A stretch of 64,000 nt of DNA from Pachysolen tannophilus NRRL Y-2460 (GCA_001661245.1 KV454011.1:1586746-1650745), one strand, 5' to 3'; positions 10,592-20,351 are shown, counted from the first letter of the stretch. Numbers and translations are program-made. Notes: generated by a model not told the origin, from the letters alone.

Positions 10592-10964
10592 AAACTAGAT
10601 CTAGCTAAACCCAAGACACACACTGTTTTTTTTTTTTACATTTATTATTATCTTTTTTTCTTGTTTTGTTTCTTGCTGGTCAATATCAATCAATGTAAAA
10701 ATTACAAAAACCGTTGTTATGTTTAAATACAAATTCAACTCTTTTCATGGTTTGGACGGGTCACTAAAAATTCGAATTTTTGGATGAAAAAAAAAAGGTG
10801 AAAAAAAGGTGAAAAAAAAAATTATATAAAAATATATATAATATATATATAAATATTTAAAGGTTTATTTAAATAAATAGAAGAAGAAAGAAGTTAGAGA
10901 GGTTAGTAGAGTATAGTATAGTATAGTATAGTATAGAAGAGAAGAGAAGAGAAGAGAAGAAAAG
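10592..10964. other. Intergenic between two plus-strand genes
   Basis: Terminal flank of the transporter gene followed by the MRPL22 promoter. It contains A-runs near 10787-10820, a TA-rich tract near 10824-10860 and the compound pentamer repeat at 10911-10960. No gene seen. Confidence 0.6.
10911..10960 (+). repeat. Compound pentanucleotide microsatellite, five GTATA then five GAAGA
   Basis: Five exact GTATA units (10911-10935) are followed without a break by five exact GAAGA units (10936-10960). The block stops four bases before the MRPL22 ATG, so it probably forms the end of the 5' leader. Confidence 0.9.
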
Positions 10965-11933
10965 ATGAATAGAGTATCTATGTATATGGCATCTTCAGCA
11001 GTTAGACTAGCGAGCGTGCCGGTTAATAGACGGTTTCTGGTTGTGTCTATAAAGTCAAAATCATTTCATACTAGTTATTTAAGTTTTGATTCGAATTCAT
11101 CATCATTGTTTGGGAATATCACCAAGTCGACATTTGAAAGAAAAGCAGAGCCAGAGAGAAATGTTAGTTTGAATGTGAATAGTGCAGAGACTGGTGTTGA
11201 TCATGGTGTTGACCGTGGTTCTTCTGATGAAACAACTACTATTGAATATGTAGATCCAAAAGATGATGGGAAATTACAAGAATTTTTACATAAGAAACCA
11301 GTAGTTGCTATTGATAAGTTACTTTCTCCTTTAAAGAAGAAGATTTATTTGAAAAATGTTGGTAAAAATGGGTTTTTCAAAAATAATGATGAAGTTATCT
11401 TAGAAGATAATACTAAATATCGTCTTCGATTAACATATGATGAAATTGAAGCTTTAGAACCTTCAATATATTTAAAATCTTATAGAATCAAATCTTCAAT
11501 GAAAAAGCTGATGGTTATGTTGAGATTACTTAGACATAATATGGAGTTAAAAACTGCGATTACTCAATGTCAATTTATGAATAATAAAAAAAAAATTGCT
11601 CATGAAGTTTATAATTTATTATCTCGTGGACTTGAACAATCTGAAAAATTAGGTTATCAAGGTTCAAAATTATATATTTCACAAATTTGGACAGGATCAG
11701 ATGGTTATTGGTCAAAGAGAATTGAATGTAAAGGAAGAGGAAGAAATGGGTTAATTAGACATAGATATGTACATATTAAATGTATTGTAAAAACAGATCA
11801 AACTTTGAAAAGATTGGCATATGAAAAGGAACAAAAATTGAAGAAAAAAATTGAAGATGGTTCTAAAATTGATAATATGAGTTTGAAAAACCAGCCAATT
11901 AGATCTCAACCAAGTGGTTTTTACAAATGGTGA
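10965..11933 (+). CDS. MRPL22: Mitochondrial large-subunit ribosomal protein uL22m
   Basis: 322 residues, close to the 309 of yeast Mrpl22. Residues 1-40 are basic, Ser-rich and acid-free, a typical mitochondrial targeting sequence. The L22 core starts near residue 170: SYRIKSSMKKLMVMLRLL, then a helix with ITQCQFMNNKKKIAHEV (the A..Q..F..KK..A motif of mitochondrial L22), and ends with KGRGRNGLIRHRYVHIKCIV, the uL22 beta-hairpin that reaches into the exit tunnel. A lysine-rich C-terminal extension follows. The stop is 162 bp from the converging complex I subunit gene, so this small region encodes two mitochondrial proteins. Confidence 0.92.
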   Translation: MNRVSMYMASSAVRLASVPVNRRFLVVSIKSKSFHTSYLSFDSNSSSLFGNITKSTFERKAEPERNVSLNVNSAETGVDHGVDRGSSDETTTIEYVDPKDDGKLQEFLHKKPVVAIDKLLSPLKKKIYLKNVGKNGFFKNNDEVILEDNTKYRLRLTYDEIEALEPSIYLKSYRIKSSMKKLMVMLRLLRHNMELKTAITQCQFMNNKKKIAHEVYNLLSRGLEQSEKLGYQGSKLYISQIWTGSDGYWSKRIECKGRGRNGLIRHRYVHIKCIVKTDQTLKRLAYEKEQKLKKKIEDGSKIDNMSLKNQPIRSQPSGFYKW

Positions 11934-12020
11934 AACGTATAATTGAATAATTAAATCATGTAAATAAATAAAATTTGTTTATAGTTTATGTTAAAAGTTA
12001 AAAAAATAAAAAAAAAAAGA

Positions 12021-12076
12021 ATAAATAAATAAATAAATAAATAAATAAATTAAATAAATAAAATAAAATAAATAAA
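12021..12076. repeat. ATAA/AAAT tetranucleotide repeat
   Basis: About 7.5 tandem ATAA units (12021-12050) run on into imperfect AAAT/AAAAT units. It lies in the gap between the convergent MRPL22 and NI9M genes. Confidence 0.85.
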
Positions 12077-12095
12077 TTTGGGATTAGTTTAAATT

Positions 12096-12452
12096 TCAAT
12101 CATCATAACCTTTTAAATTCTTATCTCTTGCTCTTCGTGGGATGGGATACCCATTGACTGGCAATGGTACATGATCCTCGTACAAAAATTTCCTTCTAAC
12201 AGGAGTTACCACAAAGATGAAAACAGGACCAAGAGCAGCAATTGCCGTTGCATAGAAAACATAAGGACGAGTATGAGCATGATAACTCAACCACTAAAAT
12301 TAATTAAATGAAAAGTAATTTGTTAGTTTCAAAAATCAACTAAAGTTTTTTTTTCTTGGCTTTTGGCTTTTGGCCTCACCAGAATTTATATATATTTAAC
12401 ATACCCTAAATGGTTGTTTATAGTAAACAGGATAATCACCCAATGATGACAT
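12096..12452 (-). CDS. Complex I accessory subunit, 9.5 kDa type (NI9M/NDUFA3-like), two exons
   Basis: The second exon (12096-12293) has no ATG of its own. Upstream on the minus strand an exon of 48 bases (12405-12452) begins ATG and ends at a GTATGT donor; the 111-bp intron contains AACTAAC and ends TTTTAG. Joining keeps the frame and gives 81 residues: MSSLGDYPVYYKQPFRWLSY, then a single membrane helix (YVFYATAIAALGPVFIFVV) and a tail with VTPVRRKFLYED, PLPVNGYPIPRR and a final DD. This matches the one-helix 9.5 kDa fungal subunit of NADH:ubiquinone oxidoreductase. It sits in the inner mitochondrial membrane as an accessory subunit of the membrane arm. Its presence implies the yeast has proton-pumping complex I. 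Confidence 0.85.
12294..12404 (-). other. Intron of the complex I subunit gene
   Basis: Donor GTATGT at 12404-12399, branch-point-like AACTAAC, acceptor TTTTAG ending at 12294; 111 bases, phase 0. The body contains a repeated GGCCAAAAGCC-like stretch. Confidence 0.9.
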
Positions 12453-12821
12453 GTGACGTTTATTGATTAACAATGAAATACTTAACGATAAATTTGAATT
12501 TAATTGAATATAATATAATATAAATTATCTTTTATTTAATATTGAGGTTTAAATTTTTTCTATAAAATTATTTTTTATTTTTTAAATGTGTGTTTTTCAC
12601 TACAAAACGATTTCTTCCCGCTAAATGAAAAGATAGCATAGAATAGAACTTGGTTTAGATAAACATATATTTGAGCTAAATAATAAAAGTAAGATTAGAT
12701 TGGATTCCACATCAAGGAGAGGAGATTAAAAAATAAGTTAAATTAAATTAAAGAATGAATAAAAGACTGTTTAATTTTTTTTTTTTTGTTTGTCTCATTT
12801 TTGAAAAAAAAATAAAACAAT
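12453..12821. other. Intergenic: NI9M promoter and SHR3 3' flank
   Basis: Same-strand gap of 369 bases, very AT-rich, with a T run near 12775-12787. No gene or clear motif seen. Confidence 0.6.
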
Positions 12822-13472
12822 TCAGGTTTTCTTTATACTTTTTTTACCACTAGAAGTTTTTTCACGAACTTCACTTCCACTTGCCTTTGCACTATCAACA
12901 CCACTTTCTTTATCTTGTTGTTCTTGTTTTTTAGCCTTTTCCTTTGCTTCATCTTCATAAAATTTCTTTAACAGTCTTTCATTTTCCCAATTTGCATAGT
13001 ATAATCCACCTTGTAAAACCAAGACTCCAACCAATACAAACACAATCATTGTTTGACTAGCAGCAATGACGTTTATACCTGTCTTTTCATCCACATCACC
13101 CCATTGTCTCAGAATTGCACTTTGGATTCCAATTCTAATATTGGTTAAATAAACAACAACAGCAACCATGTATAAAAATAACGTACCATATTCAAATAAT
13201 TTTGTTTCTTCAGATGGTTTATAAATCTTGATAAAACAACCAATGAAACCTATACCAAGAACTGCATGGAAAGTGTGCACAATGAAAAGAGGTGATGAAC
13301 CTAAAGTCTGATAATGTTGTAATGAATTCAGGAAAGTTTTATCTGTTGGTAAGATCTTTGAGTATAAAGTTGAATAATCATATGGCCAATTCGAAAAGAT
13401 AACACCAAGAGCAAACGATGTAGCTGCAACAATAAGAGTGGTGCCTACCGGCACAATGTCTTTATAAGCCAT
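12822..13472 (-). CDS. SHR3: ER packaging chaperone for amino acid permeases
   Basis: 216 residues from the ATG at 13472, near the 210 of yeast Shr3. Four hydrophobic segments lie in the first ~165 residues: GTTLIVAATSFALGVIFSNW, PLFIVHTFHAVLGIGFIGCF, FLYMVAVVVYLTNI and IVFVLVGVLVLQGG. They are followed by a cytosolic, highly charged Lys/Glu/Ser tail. The first helix with SFALGVIFSNWPYDY is the Shr3 signature. Shr3 shields nascent amino acid permeases in the ER membrane and the tail helps load them into COPII vesicles. Its 3' end and the RPS3 gene upstream are on the same strand, separated by 269 bp that includes a run of about 23 T. Confidence 0.93.
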   Translation of the reverse strand: MAYKDIVPVGTTLIVAATSFALGVIFSNWPYDYSTLYSKILPTDKTFLNSLQHYQTLGSSPLFIVHTFHAVLGIGFIGCFIKIYKPSEETKLFEYGTLFLYMVAVVVYLTNIRIGIQSAILRQWGDVDEKTGINVIAASQTMIVFVLVGVLVLQGGLYYANWENERLLKKFYEDEAKEKAKKQEQQDKESGVDSAKASGSEVREKTSSGKKSIKKT

Positions 13473-13741
13473 TCTAAGATAAAAATATAATATATTAAAA
13501 GATAATAATAATAAAAATAATAATAATAATTAGATAACAGACTAATTTGTTTATATTTTTTTTTTTTTTTTTTTTTTTTCAACGTCGTTTTACAGATTAG
13601 TTAGTAAAAGTAACCAAAAAAAAATCGAAAAATTTACTTTTTTATTTTTTACAATGAATTTCGTTCGTTAATTTTTTATTATATATATATATATATAAAA
13701 AAGAATAATCAAGAAACAATTGGGGAAAAAAAAGAATTAAC

Positions 13742-14470
13742 TTAAGCTTGGACAGCTTCTTCTTCAACTTCTTCAGCGGTAGCAGAAGGTTTGTAATCTT
13801 TAGCGTATGGGGCTGGAACTTCTTCATCTTCCTTTGGTTCAATAACTCTAACGGAATCTGGTAAAGATTTTGGACCAACTCTGCTTGTAGCTGGGTCTCT
13901 CATAATCTTGACCTTAATACCCAAGACACCTTGTTTCATCAAAACATGTCTAGTGGCAGTATCAATGAAATCTCTTGTTGGTTGACCAGAATGGATCATG
14001 AAACCATCAGCAAATTTCATTGATTTAGCTCTAGCAGCTCTCAACTTACCTGAAATGACAACTTCAACACCTTTAGCACCAGATTCCATAACGAATCTAA
14101 CAACACCATAAGCAGCTCTTCTAATAGCTAAACCATTTAATAATTTATATCTTAAAGATTCACATTGAGCAACAGCAGATAAACCACGGTCTTGAACTCT
14201 TTCAGCGTACAAGACAATAGAACCCGGTTGGAACTTGAATCTTTTTTGGATCAAGGAAGTAAGTTCCTTAATTCTTCTACCATTTTCACCTAAAACAGCT
14301 TGAGTATGAGTAGCTCTAATAATAACTTCAGTTTTAGAAGGAGTAATTCTAACTTCAACACCAGAGTAACCTTCTTCAGCAAGTTCTCTTGTGAAGAATT
14401 CATTCAACTCGGCGTAAAAGACACCGTCAGCTACGAGCTTTCTCTTTTTGGAAATAATAGTGGCAACCAT
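13742..14470 (-). CDS. RPS3: Cytosolic small-subunit ribosomal protein uS3
   Basis: 242 residues from the ATG at 14470 (upstream the frame has only a TTG). It starts [20 protein letters not shown], the eukaryotic uS3 N-terminus. The type II KH domain covers about 20-95, with [18 protein letters not shown] and the GxxG-like loop in [11 protein letters not shown]. The C-terminal S3 domain contains [20 protein letters not shown] and FIHSG-type sequence, and a Glu-rich tail ends the protein. uS3 lines the mRNA entry channel of the 40S subunit and has a role in rRNA quality control. No CTG codon occurs in frame, in line with strong codon bias. Intronless. Confidence 0.98.
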   Translation of the reverse strand: MVATIISKKRKLVADGVFYAELNEFFTRELAEEGYSGVEVRITPSKTEVIIRATHTQAVLGENGRRIKELTSLIQKRFKFQPGSIVLYAERVQDRGLSAVAQCESLRYKLLNGLAIRRAAYGVVRFVMESGAKGVEVVISGKLRAARAKSMKFADGFMIHSGQPTRDFIDTATRHVLMKQGVLGIKVKIMRDPATSRVGPKSLPDSVRVIEPKEDEEVPAPYAKDYKPSATAEEVEEEAVQA

Positions 14471-14583
14471 TTTTAACAATCAGTAAATTATAATTATAAA
14501 TTAATAATGTGAACTTATAATAATTATAATAATAATAATAATAATGATAAAATATTTCATATATTCTTTCTTGGTTAGAAAAG

Positions 14584-14594
14584 TGAAAAATTTT
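14584..14594. promoter_or_regulatory. RPS3: RRPE-like element upstream of RPS3
   Basis: TGAAAAATTTT matches the ribosomal RNA processing element core, about 115 bases upstream of the RPS3 ATG. In yeasts RRPE sites mark ribosome-biogenesis and some ribosomal protein genes. In such an AT-rich genome a chance match is possible. Confidence 0.4.
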
Positions 14595-14850
14595 TTTTTT
14601 CATTCCAACTCAAAATCTATTTGCCCGAAACACGCAAAAATGTGTTTGGCAGAATTGTCGGTCGTGTGCGTGGGAAAACAAAAAATCAAAAGGACGGGTA
14701 ACGTGGAAGGTATCCGAAAAAAAAAAAAGAACCCCAAAACAATTTAAAGCCCCTTTTGTATTTTAAAAACCCTCACTCTAGGGGCTATATTACGTTATTC
14801 TTTAAGTAAGTATAGTTACGTGTCATTAATGGCGGACTAAATTAAAATCT

Positions 14851-14872
14851 CATGTCACATTAACATGACATG
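14851..14872. promoter_or_regulatory. Inverted repeat CATGTCA-N8-TGACATG
   Basis: Perfect 7-bp arms with an 8-bp spacer, about 380 bp from RPS3 and 580 bp from RAC1. The sequence is clear; a role as a dimeric factor site is a guess. Confidence 0.4.
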
Positions 14873-15107
14873 CTGTTATTAGTTCTGTCGTTATTTGTAG
14901 TTGTCGTCGTTTAGAAACGTCGTGTGGGCGCCAACCAATTATTTTTATTGCAAACAAAATAAAATCATTCGATAGATACAAAGCGGTTACCGTGCTTGTA
15001 CGCCTTGTATTGGTCAAATCTTGAATCCATATCTATATAATAAAACTAATAGTAATAGTAATAGTACTAGTAATGATTGGTAATTGTAGTATCTGTAGTG
15101 GTATTAG

Positions 15108-15150
15108 TATTAGTAGTAGTAGTATTAGTAGTAGTAGTATTAGTAGTAGT
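15108..15150. repeat. TATTAG(TAG)n 15-bp tandem repeat
   Basis: Two exact copies of a 15-base unit TATTAGTAGTAGTAG (15108-15122, 15123-15137) and a third partial one lie inside a longer TAG/TAT tract upstream of RAC1. Confidence 0.8.
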
Positions 15151-15452
15151 ATTATTACTTCTAGGTGTATTTGTAGTGCTTGTTTCTCTGAATCTGTTGT
15201 TTTCTTGTCCTTTTATTTATATATATGAGAAAAAAAAAAGGTGATAGAATTTCATAGTGGAAATAAAAAAGGCTGGGAAACAAATGTTTATTTCATACAT
15301 AAACATATAACAATAATATATATTTTTATAATTATAAACTAATACATATATTTTTTACTACAATTTAGTTTTGCTTCTTCTGGTTTCCAAAATTAATTGA
15401 GTATATATATATATATATATTTATATATAAATAAATATAAATATATTCTACA

Positions 15453-15521
15453 ATGAGAAGTATTAAATGTGTTGTTGTCGGTGACGGGTATGTACATATT
15501 ATATTATATTATACTATATTG

Positions 15522-15552
<31 letters not shown>

Positions 15553-16575
15553 ATGTGCACATAATTCAAATTGCAAAAGTACCTCAATATACTAACAAAG
15601 ACTATATGATGATTTTTATAAAATAGAGCTGTTGGTAAGACTTGTTTATTGATCAGTTATACTACAAACAGTTTTCCTCATGATTATATTCCAACTGTGT
15701 AAGTTTTATTTTGTTTTTTTGTTTTTTTGTTTTTTCTTCTTCTTTTTCTCTCCTTTCCCTTTCCTTCCTCCTCATGAGCCGCCCGCCGCCCAAGATAAGA
15801 AAGAAAAAACATGAAAATCTCCCCTGAAAAATTAATTTTTTCATCCTTACTAACAAATTTGAATTTTTTTTTTTTTTTTTATTAAATCAGTTTCGATAAT
15901 TATTCTGCAAATGTTATGGTTGATAACCAACCGATAAAGTTGGGTTTATGGGATACTGCAGGTCAAGAAGAATATGATAGATTAAGACCACTTTCTTATC
16001 CACAAACAGAAATTTTTATAGTTTGCTTTTCAGTAGTGGAGCCAACTTCTTTTCAAAATATTAAAAATAAATGGATTCCAGAGATAAGACATCATTCAAC
16101 TAAAGATATTCTTATATTATTGGTTGGAACAAAGATAGATCTTAGAGATGATCCTCATACTTTAGATAATTTACAAGAAATGGGTCAACTGCCAATATCT
16201 GAAGCTCAGGGGAAAAAATTGGCAAAAGAATTAGATTGTATTGAATATTTAGAATGTTCAGCAGCTACAAGACAAGGTGTTGAAAATGTCTTTGACTATG
16301 CAATTAAAGCTGTCTTAAACCCACCAAATAGTAGTGGAAATGGTGGTGTTGTCGGTAACGGCACTACCGGTGCTGGTACTCTGAATGGAGGAACGGGTGT
16401 TGTTGATGGTATTGGGGAAAGTGGACATAACACAGGCGAAAACGAAAAAAATAATGGTGTTGCTAATGGATCTGGAGGAAATGCATTAAGAGGTTCATCA
16501 AGAGCAAATAATACAGCAAATGGAAGTCTAGGTAAAAAGAAGCCTAGAAAAGTTAAAAAATGTGTTATTCTCTGA
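15453..16575 (+). CDS. RAC1: Rac-type Rho GTPase, three exons
   Basis: Exons 15453-15487, 15627-15698 and 15891-16575 join in frame to 263 residues. The start [17 protein letters not shown] carries the P-loop (10-17). [14 protein letters not shown] is switch [20 protein letters not shown] is switch [11 protein letters not shown] and ECSAATRQG bind guanine. [10 protein letters not shown] and the CVIL box with the polybasic KKKPRKVKK fit a geranylgeranylated Rac. Both donors (GTATGT, GTAAGT) and both TACTAAC branch points are canonical. Rac acts with Cdc42 in filamentous or polarised growth at the plasma membrane and is missing from Saccharomyces. A Gly/Asn-rich insert (about 180-250) lengthens the hypervariable region far beyond the ~192 residues of animal Rac. 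A Cdc42 identity is unlikely given the switch II flank. Confidence 0.93.
15488..15626 (+). other. RAC1: RAC1 intron 1
   Basis: 139 bases; donor GTATGT, branch point TACTAAC at 15590-15596, acceptor AATAG. It contains a long TA-dinucleotide tract. It interrupts the P-loop glycine codon. Confidence 0.95.
15699..15890 (+). other. RAC1: RAC1 intron 2
   Basis: 192 bases; donor GTAAGT, branch point TACTAAC at 15848-15854, then a polypyrimidine run and acceptor ATCAG. It interrupts the Val codon of switch I. Confidence 0.95.
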
Positions 16576-17076
16576 TAAACCAACCTTTTTTTTTCCCCTG
16601 AATTTTGAAATGTTTATCTTTCTTTCCCGGTGTTGTGTGCTGTTGTAAGTCAGCTGTTTTCATAGATGCTTAATTTTTTGAATTTTTGAATAAAAAAAAA
16701 AGAAAAAAAAAAAAGAAAAACAAACAATAATTACAAAAGATGTTTTTTAAAAATAAAAAAAAAAATAATAAAATTAATTATAAAATGATTGATTCTCGAA
16801 GTTGTTAACTAATTGTCAAGTTTTTTCTTTAATCGTTGCCATTCCCGTCCTGCTATTATGCTTTTTTTTTTATTAATCATTCCTTTTTTTTATTAATTAA
16901 TCAATGCTGGCAATTCTTTTTATTTTGGGCAAGAAAAATTAAGTAAAACTTATCTAAAAAAAATAAAAAAAAAAAAAAAAAAAAATTTTAATTTAATTTA
17001 ATTTAATTTTAATAATATATATATATAATTTCTTGCTTGATACACATATATACATAATTATATTTAGTATTAAGCC
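16576..17076. other. Intergenic between convergent RAC1 and NOP6
   Basis: 501 bases of 3' flank with many A and T runs. No gene or RNA seen. Confidence 0.6.
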
Positions 17077-17802
17077 TTATTTAATAAACTTTGCTCTTGA
17101 AGGATGAACATTATTTGAACCAAGTGTAATTTGTTCTTTTGAAGTTTCTTCGCCATTTCCTGTTTCTTGATTTTTTTCCTTTTTATCTCTTTTCTTATTT
17201 TCCTCAGTTATAATTTTATTTCTTCTTTCGATTAATAATTTTTCATTTTTTAACTTAATTTTTTCTAATCTATTCTCTGAATTTCCACCTCCTCCAACAG
17301 TTAATTCAACATTTATCTTCCTATTTCTTAATAGAGAATGATGCATAGCAAGTGCAATATCAATTTTTTTCCTAATATCATCATTAGTACTATAAAATTC
17401 CATAAACGCTATTCCTTTCTCCAGTCTAAGTCTTATCCTATCTGGTTTTGATTTTTGAAAATGTTTCATAAGTTCATCATTGGTAACATCATATGGTAAA
17501 TTCCCAATAAATAAAATAAATCTAGGCCCACCACCAGATTGCAGTGCAAGTCCTTTCCCCTTCTTACCTCTACGAGTCTTACGTTTTTTCGGTAAAACTT
17601 CTCCTAAACCATCCTTGGTCTCTTTAAATTTCTCTTTTTTTTGAAGTTGATCATTTGTTGTATCTATTATATGTCCTTCATGGTTAATCGGTACCTCATC
17701 TCCGTCTTCAATATCAGTAGATTTTTTAGATTTCTTTGTACGAAAATCCAACGCTTTTTTCTGTTTCTTGGTTAATTTCTTTATAGAATCTCCTCCTCCC
17801 AT
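17077..17802 (-). CDS. NOP6: Nucleolar RRM protein of 40S biogenesis
   Basis: 241 residues from the ATG at 17802 (yeast Nop6 is 225). A Lys-rich N-terminus (KKLTKKQKKALDFRTKK) and a KKRKTRRGKKGKG block precede one RRM, about residues 97-180: FILFIGNLPYDVT is RNP2 and KGIAFMEFYS is RNP1. It is followed by the Nop6-specific INVELTVGGGGNSENRLEK and a charged C-terminal helix ending HPSRAKFIK, where yeast ends HPDRAKLLK. Nop6 binds early pre-rRNA with the small-subunit processome in the nucleolus. An A12T10 tract at 17934-17955 lies 130 bp upstream and resembles an extended RRPE element. Confidence 0.93.
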   Translation of the reverse strand: MGGGDSIKKLTKKQKKALDFRTKKSKKSTDIEDGDEVPINHEGHIIDTTNDQLQKKEKFKETKDGLGEVLPKKRKTRRGKKGKGLALQSGGGPRFILFIGNLPYDVTNDELMKHFQKSKPDRIRLRLEKGIAFMEFYSTNDDIRKKIDIALAMHHSLLRNRKINVELTVGGGGNSENRLEKIKLKNEKLLIERRNKIITEENKKRDKKEKNQETGNGEETSKEQITLGSNNVHPSRAKFIK

Positions 17803-18142
17803 TATCAAGAATTATATATTAAAGGTCAAATGATAGAATTTCACTTCTATATCATATATATATATAAAAATAAAAAGTTATATTACTCAACAACACCTAT
17901 AAAATAAAAATAAAAAAAAGCAAAAAATTGTTTAAAAAAAAAAAATTTTTTTTTTCACTTCTTCTGCATAAAAATCTCAAATGTGAAAAAAAAAAGAAAA
18001 AGAAGAAGAGTAACAACGACAACAAAAATAAGAGATAACAAAAAAAACAGAAACTCAGAAGTGCAAGTGTGATTCTAATTGAGTAACCGTAATTATAAAA
18101 AATCGTTTCATGGAGTTATTTTTTTTTTTTTTTTTTGGTTGT
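17803..18142. other. Intergenic: NOP6 promoter and HXK2 3' flank
   Basis: 340 bases, with an A12T10 tract (17934-17955), several A-rich runs and a 17-base T run near 18120-18136. No gene seen. Confidence 0.6.
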
Positions 18143-19630
18143 TTAAGCTCCTTTTAGTCCAACAGACAACCCCTTTTCAATTCTTCTGTGGGTTAAAGCA
18201 GCAGCTACAGCAGCACCGACACCTGAACCATCTTCTGATGGAACAATTTGTATTGGATAGTCTTCAGGTTTCAAACCTTGTAGCTTCCAATCAAATATGT
18301 CTGCAAGACCATCTACAGCTCTGGCTGGGAAGTTTGTATAATGGTTGAAAACAGATCCATCTGCAGCACAATGACATTTTAAATAATTCATTTTCTTTGT
18401 TACAGCAGCAATACCACAAATAGATAATCTTGCAGCTCTTGTACCGATTAATTCAGCTAATTTTCTAATTAATTTTCTTTCAGGTGAAGTAAATTCTAGA
18501 TGTAATTTTTCTTTAAACAAAGTACAAGTATCTTCTAAATTTTCGAATGGATCATCTTCAATTCTAGTTAATACTTCAGTATCTAAGATATATGGTTCAT
18601 TTAATAATTTAATACCTTCATTATCAGATTTATATTTTTCTAAAATTAAATTTTTTTCATAAAGTTCTACCAAGATTAATCTTAATACTTCACCTAAATA
18701 ATATCCAGCAATCATTTTTTCAAACAGTTGTTGATTTGGTCTTGGACTTTGCAGATCAATAATAATATCATATTTTGTTCTAGGTAATGCCAAATGTTCA
18801 TTATCAAATGAACCATACTCACAATTGATCAACATTGGTGAATCTTGGGTAATATCATCTTGTAATTTACCAGCCAATTTTGGAATGTTATGAATACGAT
18901 CATAATAAGCACCATTACAACCAGTACCAAAAATTAACCCCATTTCTGTTGCAGGATCAGTATATCTTGAAGCAACTAAAGTACCTGAAGTATCATTAAT
19001 CAATGCAACAAGTTTAACTGGTACTTTTCTTTTTTCAAATTGAGAAACAAGCATTGGAACAACATCATAACCTTCAACACCTGGAATATCAAAACCTTTT
19101 GTCCATCTTTGAAGTACACCTGTATCAATACGTGATTGAGTACAAGGATAAGAAAATGTAAAACCTAATGGTAAGATTTTACCCTTTGGAACTCCATTTG
19201 GATATAAATCATTAATAAATTTAGCAACACTATCTGCAATATAAGAAAATAAAATATCTTTATCTCTTGTAGTTCTAATATCTGATGGAAGATGATATTT
19301 TGATTGTTCAGTATCAAATTTACAATTTCCTAATAATTTAACTAGGACAACTCTTAAATTGGTTCCACCTAAATCAATTGCCAAATATTCACCAGTTTCT
19401 TCACCAGTTGGATAATCAACAATCCATGTTGGAATCATTGGAATATTACCACCTTTAACTGAAAGACCTTTTTCAAGTTCTGAAATAAAATGATCGGTAA
19501 TCTTCTTCAATTTTTGAGGAGAAACAGTAAGTAACTCTTGATATTTTGCCAATTCATCCATTAAATTTCTAGGAACATCGGCCATAGATCCTTTTCTTGA
19601 AGGTGGTCTCTTTGGACCCAAGTGAAACAT
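18143..19630 (-). CDS. HXK2: Hexokinase, Hxk2/Hxk1 type
   Basis: 495 residues from the ATG at 19630 (yeast Hxk2 is 486). It phosphorylates glucose and other hexoses with ATP in the first glycolytic step. LAIDLGGTNLRVVLV (83-97) is the ATP-phosphate loop, LGFTFSYPCTQ and VALINDTSGTLVAS (catalytic Asp) form the sugar site, and IFGTGCNGAYYD and the C-terminal EDGSGVGAAVAAALT complete the fold. The N-terminus HLGPKRPPSRKGSMADVP keeps the basic segment and Ser15 of yeast Hxk2, which there governs nuclear entry and glucose repression, so a signalling role may be shared. Only two CTG codons occur, both where, as I recall, yeast Hxk2 has Glu or Thr. HXK1 and HXK2 cannot be told apart here. Confidence 0.95.
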   Translation of the reverse strand: MFHLGPKRPPSRKGSMADVPRNLMDELAKYQELLTVSPQKLKKITDHFISELEKGLSVKGGNIPMIPTWIVDYPTGEETGEYLAIDLGGTNLRVVLVKLLGNCKFDTEQSKYHLPSDIRTTRDKDILFSYIADSVAKFINDLYPNGVPKGKILPLGFTFSYPCTQSRIDTGVLQRWTKGFDIPGVEGYDVVPMLVSQFEKRKVPVKLVALINDTSGTLVASRYTDPATEMGLIFGTGCNGAYYDRIHNIPKLAGKLQDDITQDSPMLINCEYGSFDNEHLALPRTKYDIIIDLQSPRPNQQLFEKMIAGYYLGEVLRLILVELYEKNLILEKYKSDNEGIKLLNEPYILDTEVLTRIEDDPFENLEDTCTLFKEKLHLEFTSPERKLIRKLAELIGTRAARLSICGIAAVTKKMNYLKCHCAADGSVFNHYTNFPARAVDGLADIFDWKLQGLKPEDYPIQIVPSEDGSGVGAAVAAALTHRRIEKGLSVGLKGA

Positions 19631-20067
19631 TATAAAATAGACTTTTTCTTAACTTAACTTTAAACTACTAATTCGCTATACAAAGTACAACAAAAAATAA
19701 CTTAATTAACAAACAAATAAATAATAAAAACAAAAGTTGTTATTAAACAAACAACGCCTTTATATATTAATTCACACTAGCTAGCAATTTGTATTTTAAA
19801 CCAAAGATAAAGCCTAGATATGGCGTAACATTCAATTATAGAGTATTATTATTATAATTATTATTTCTTTTGGCCTTTAGCCAAAAAAGCCAAAAAAGCC
19901 AATAAGAAAAAGAAATTGTCACATGATGCTAAGTAAAATAAGAAAAAGGGTCACCATCAACAACAAAGAAACTTTACCGAAAAATAGTACCGAAAGTACT
20001 TACCATTTACCTCTGGTCAAAGTCACCTTTAGTCAGTACCCACATTTCTATTTGCATCTTAATCTAT

Positions 20068-20100
20068 GGGGTACGCTGGGGTACGCCCAATGAGGTACGC
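20068..20100. promoter_or_regulatory. HXK2: Three GGTACGC direct repeats upstream of HXK2
   Basis: GGGGTACGC at 20068-20076 and 20078-20086, then GAGGTACGC at 20092-20100, 440-470 bp upstream of the HXK2 ATG. The GGGG part also resembles Mig1-type GC boxes, which would suit glucose control. Repetition is certain; function is inferred. Confidence 0.45.
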
Positions 20101-20351
20101 TAGGGGCCTGCATAAAGACCCTCCGTAAAAATTACATGTTTTCGTTCTTGGAAATTCTCAAAGAAACTTTTCTATCACGTAAACGTGACACCAATAAATA
20201 CAAAGATAACCAGATTAAAAATCAAATATCTACTACACTGTTCTAGTAACTAATAACACGTTTGAGAAGATACTGGACTTTTAATTAAAGAAAAATAAAA
20301 AAAAAAAAAAAAACCATGATTATTATTTATGTCTGCCTTGAATTAGAATGC

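Larger units (their letters stand above)
14471..15452. other. Divergent promoter region of RPS3 and RAC1
   Basis: 982 bases between divergent starts. On the RPS3 side lie an RRPE-like TGAAAAATTTT (14584-14594), a TAGGGGCTA motif near 14778 that loosely resembles Tbf1-type elements, and a spaced palindrome (14851-14872). On the RAC1 side is a TAG/TAT trinucleotide tract (about 15040-15160) and AT tracts. No gene seen. Confidence 0.6.
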
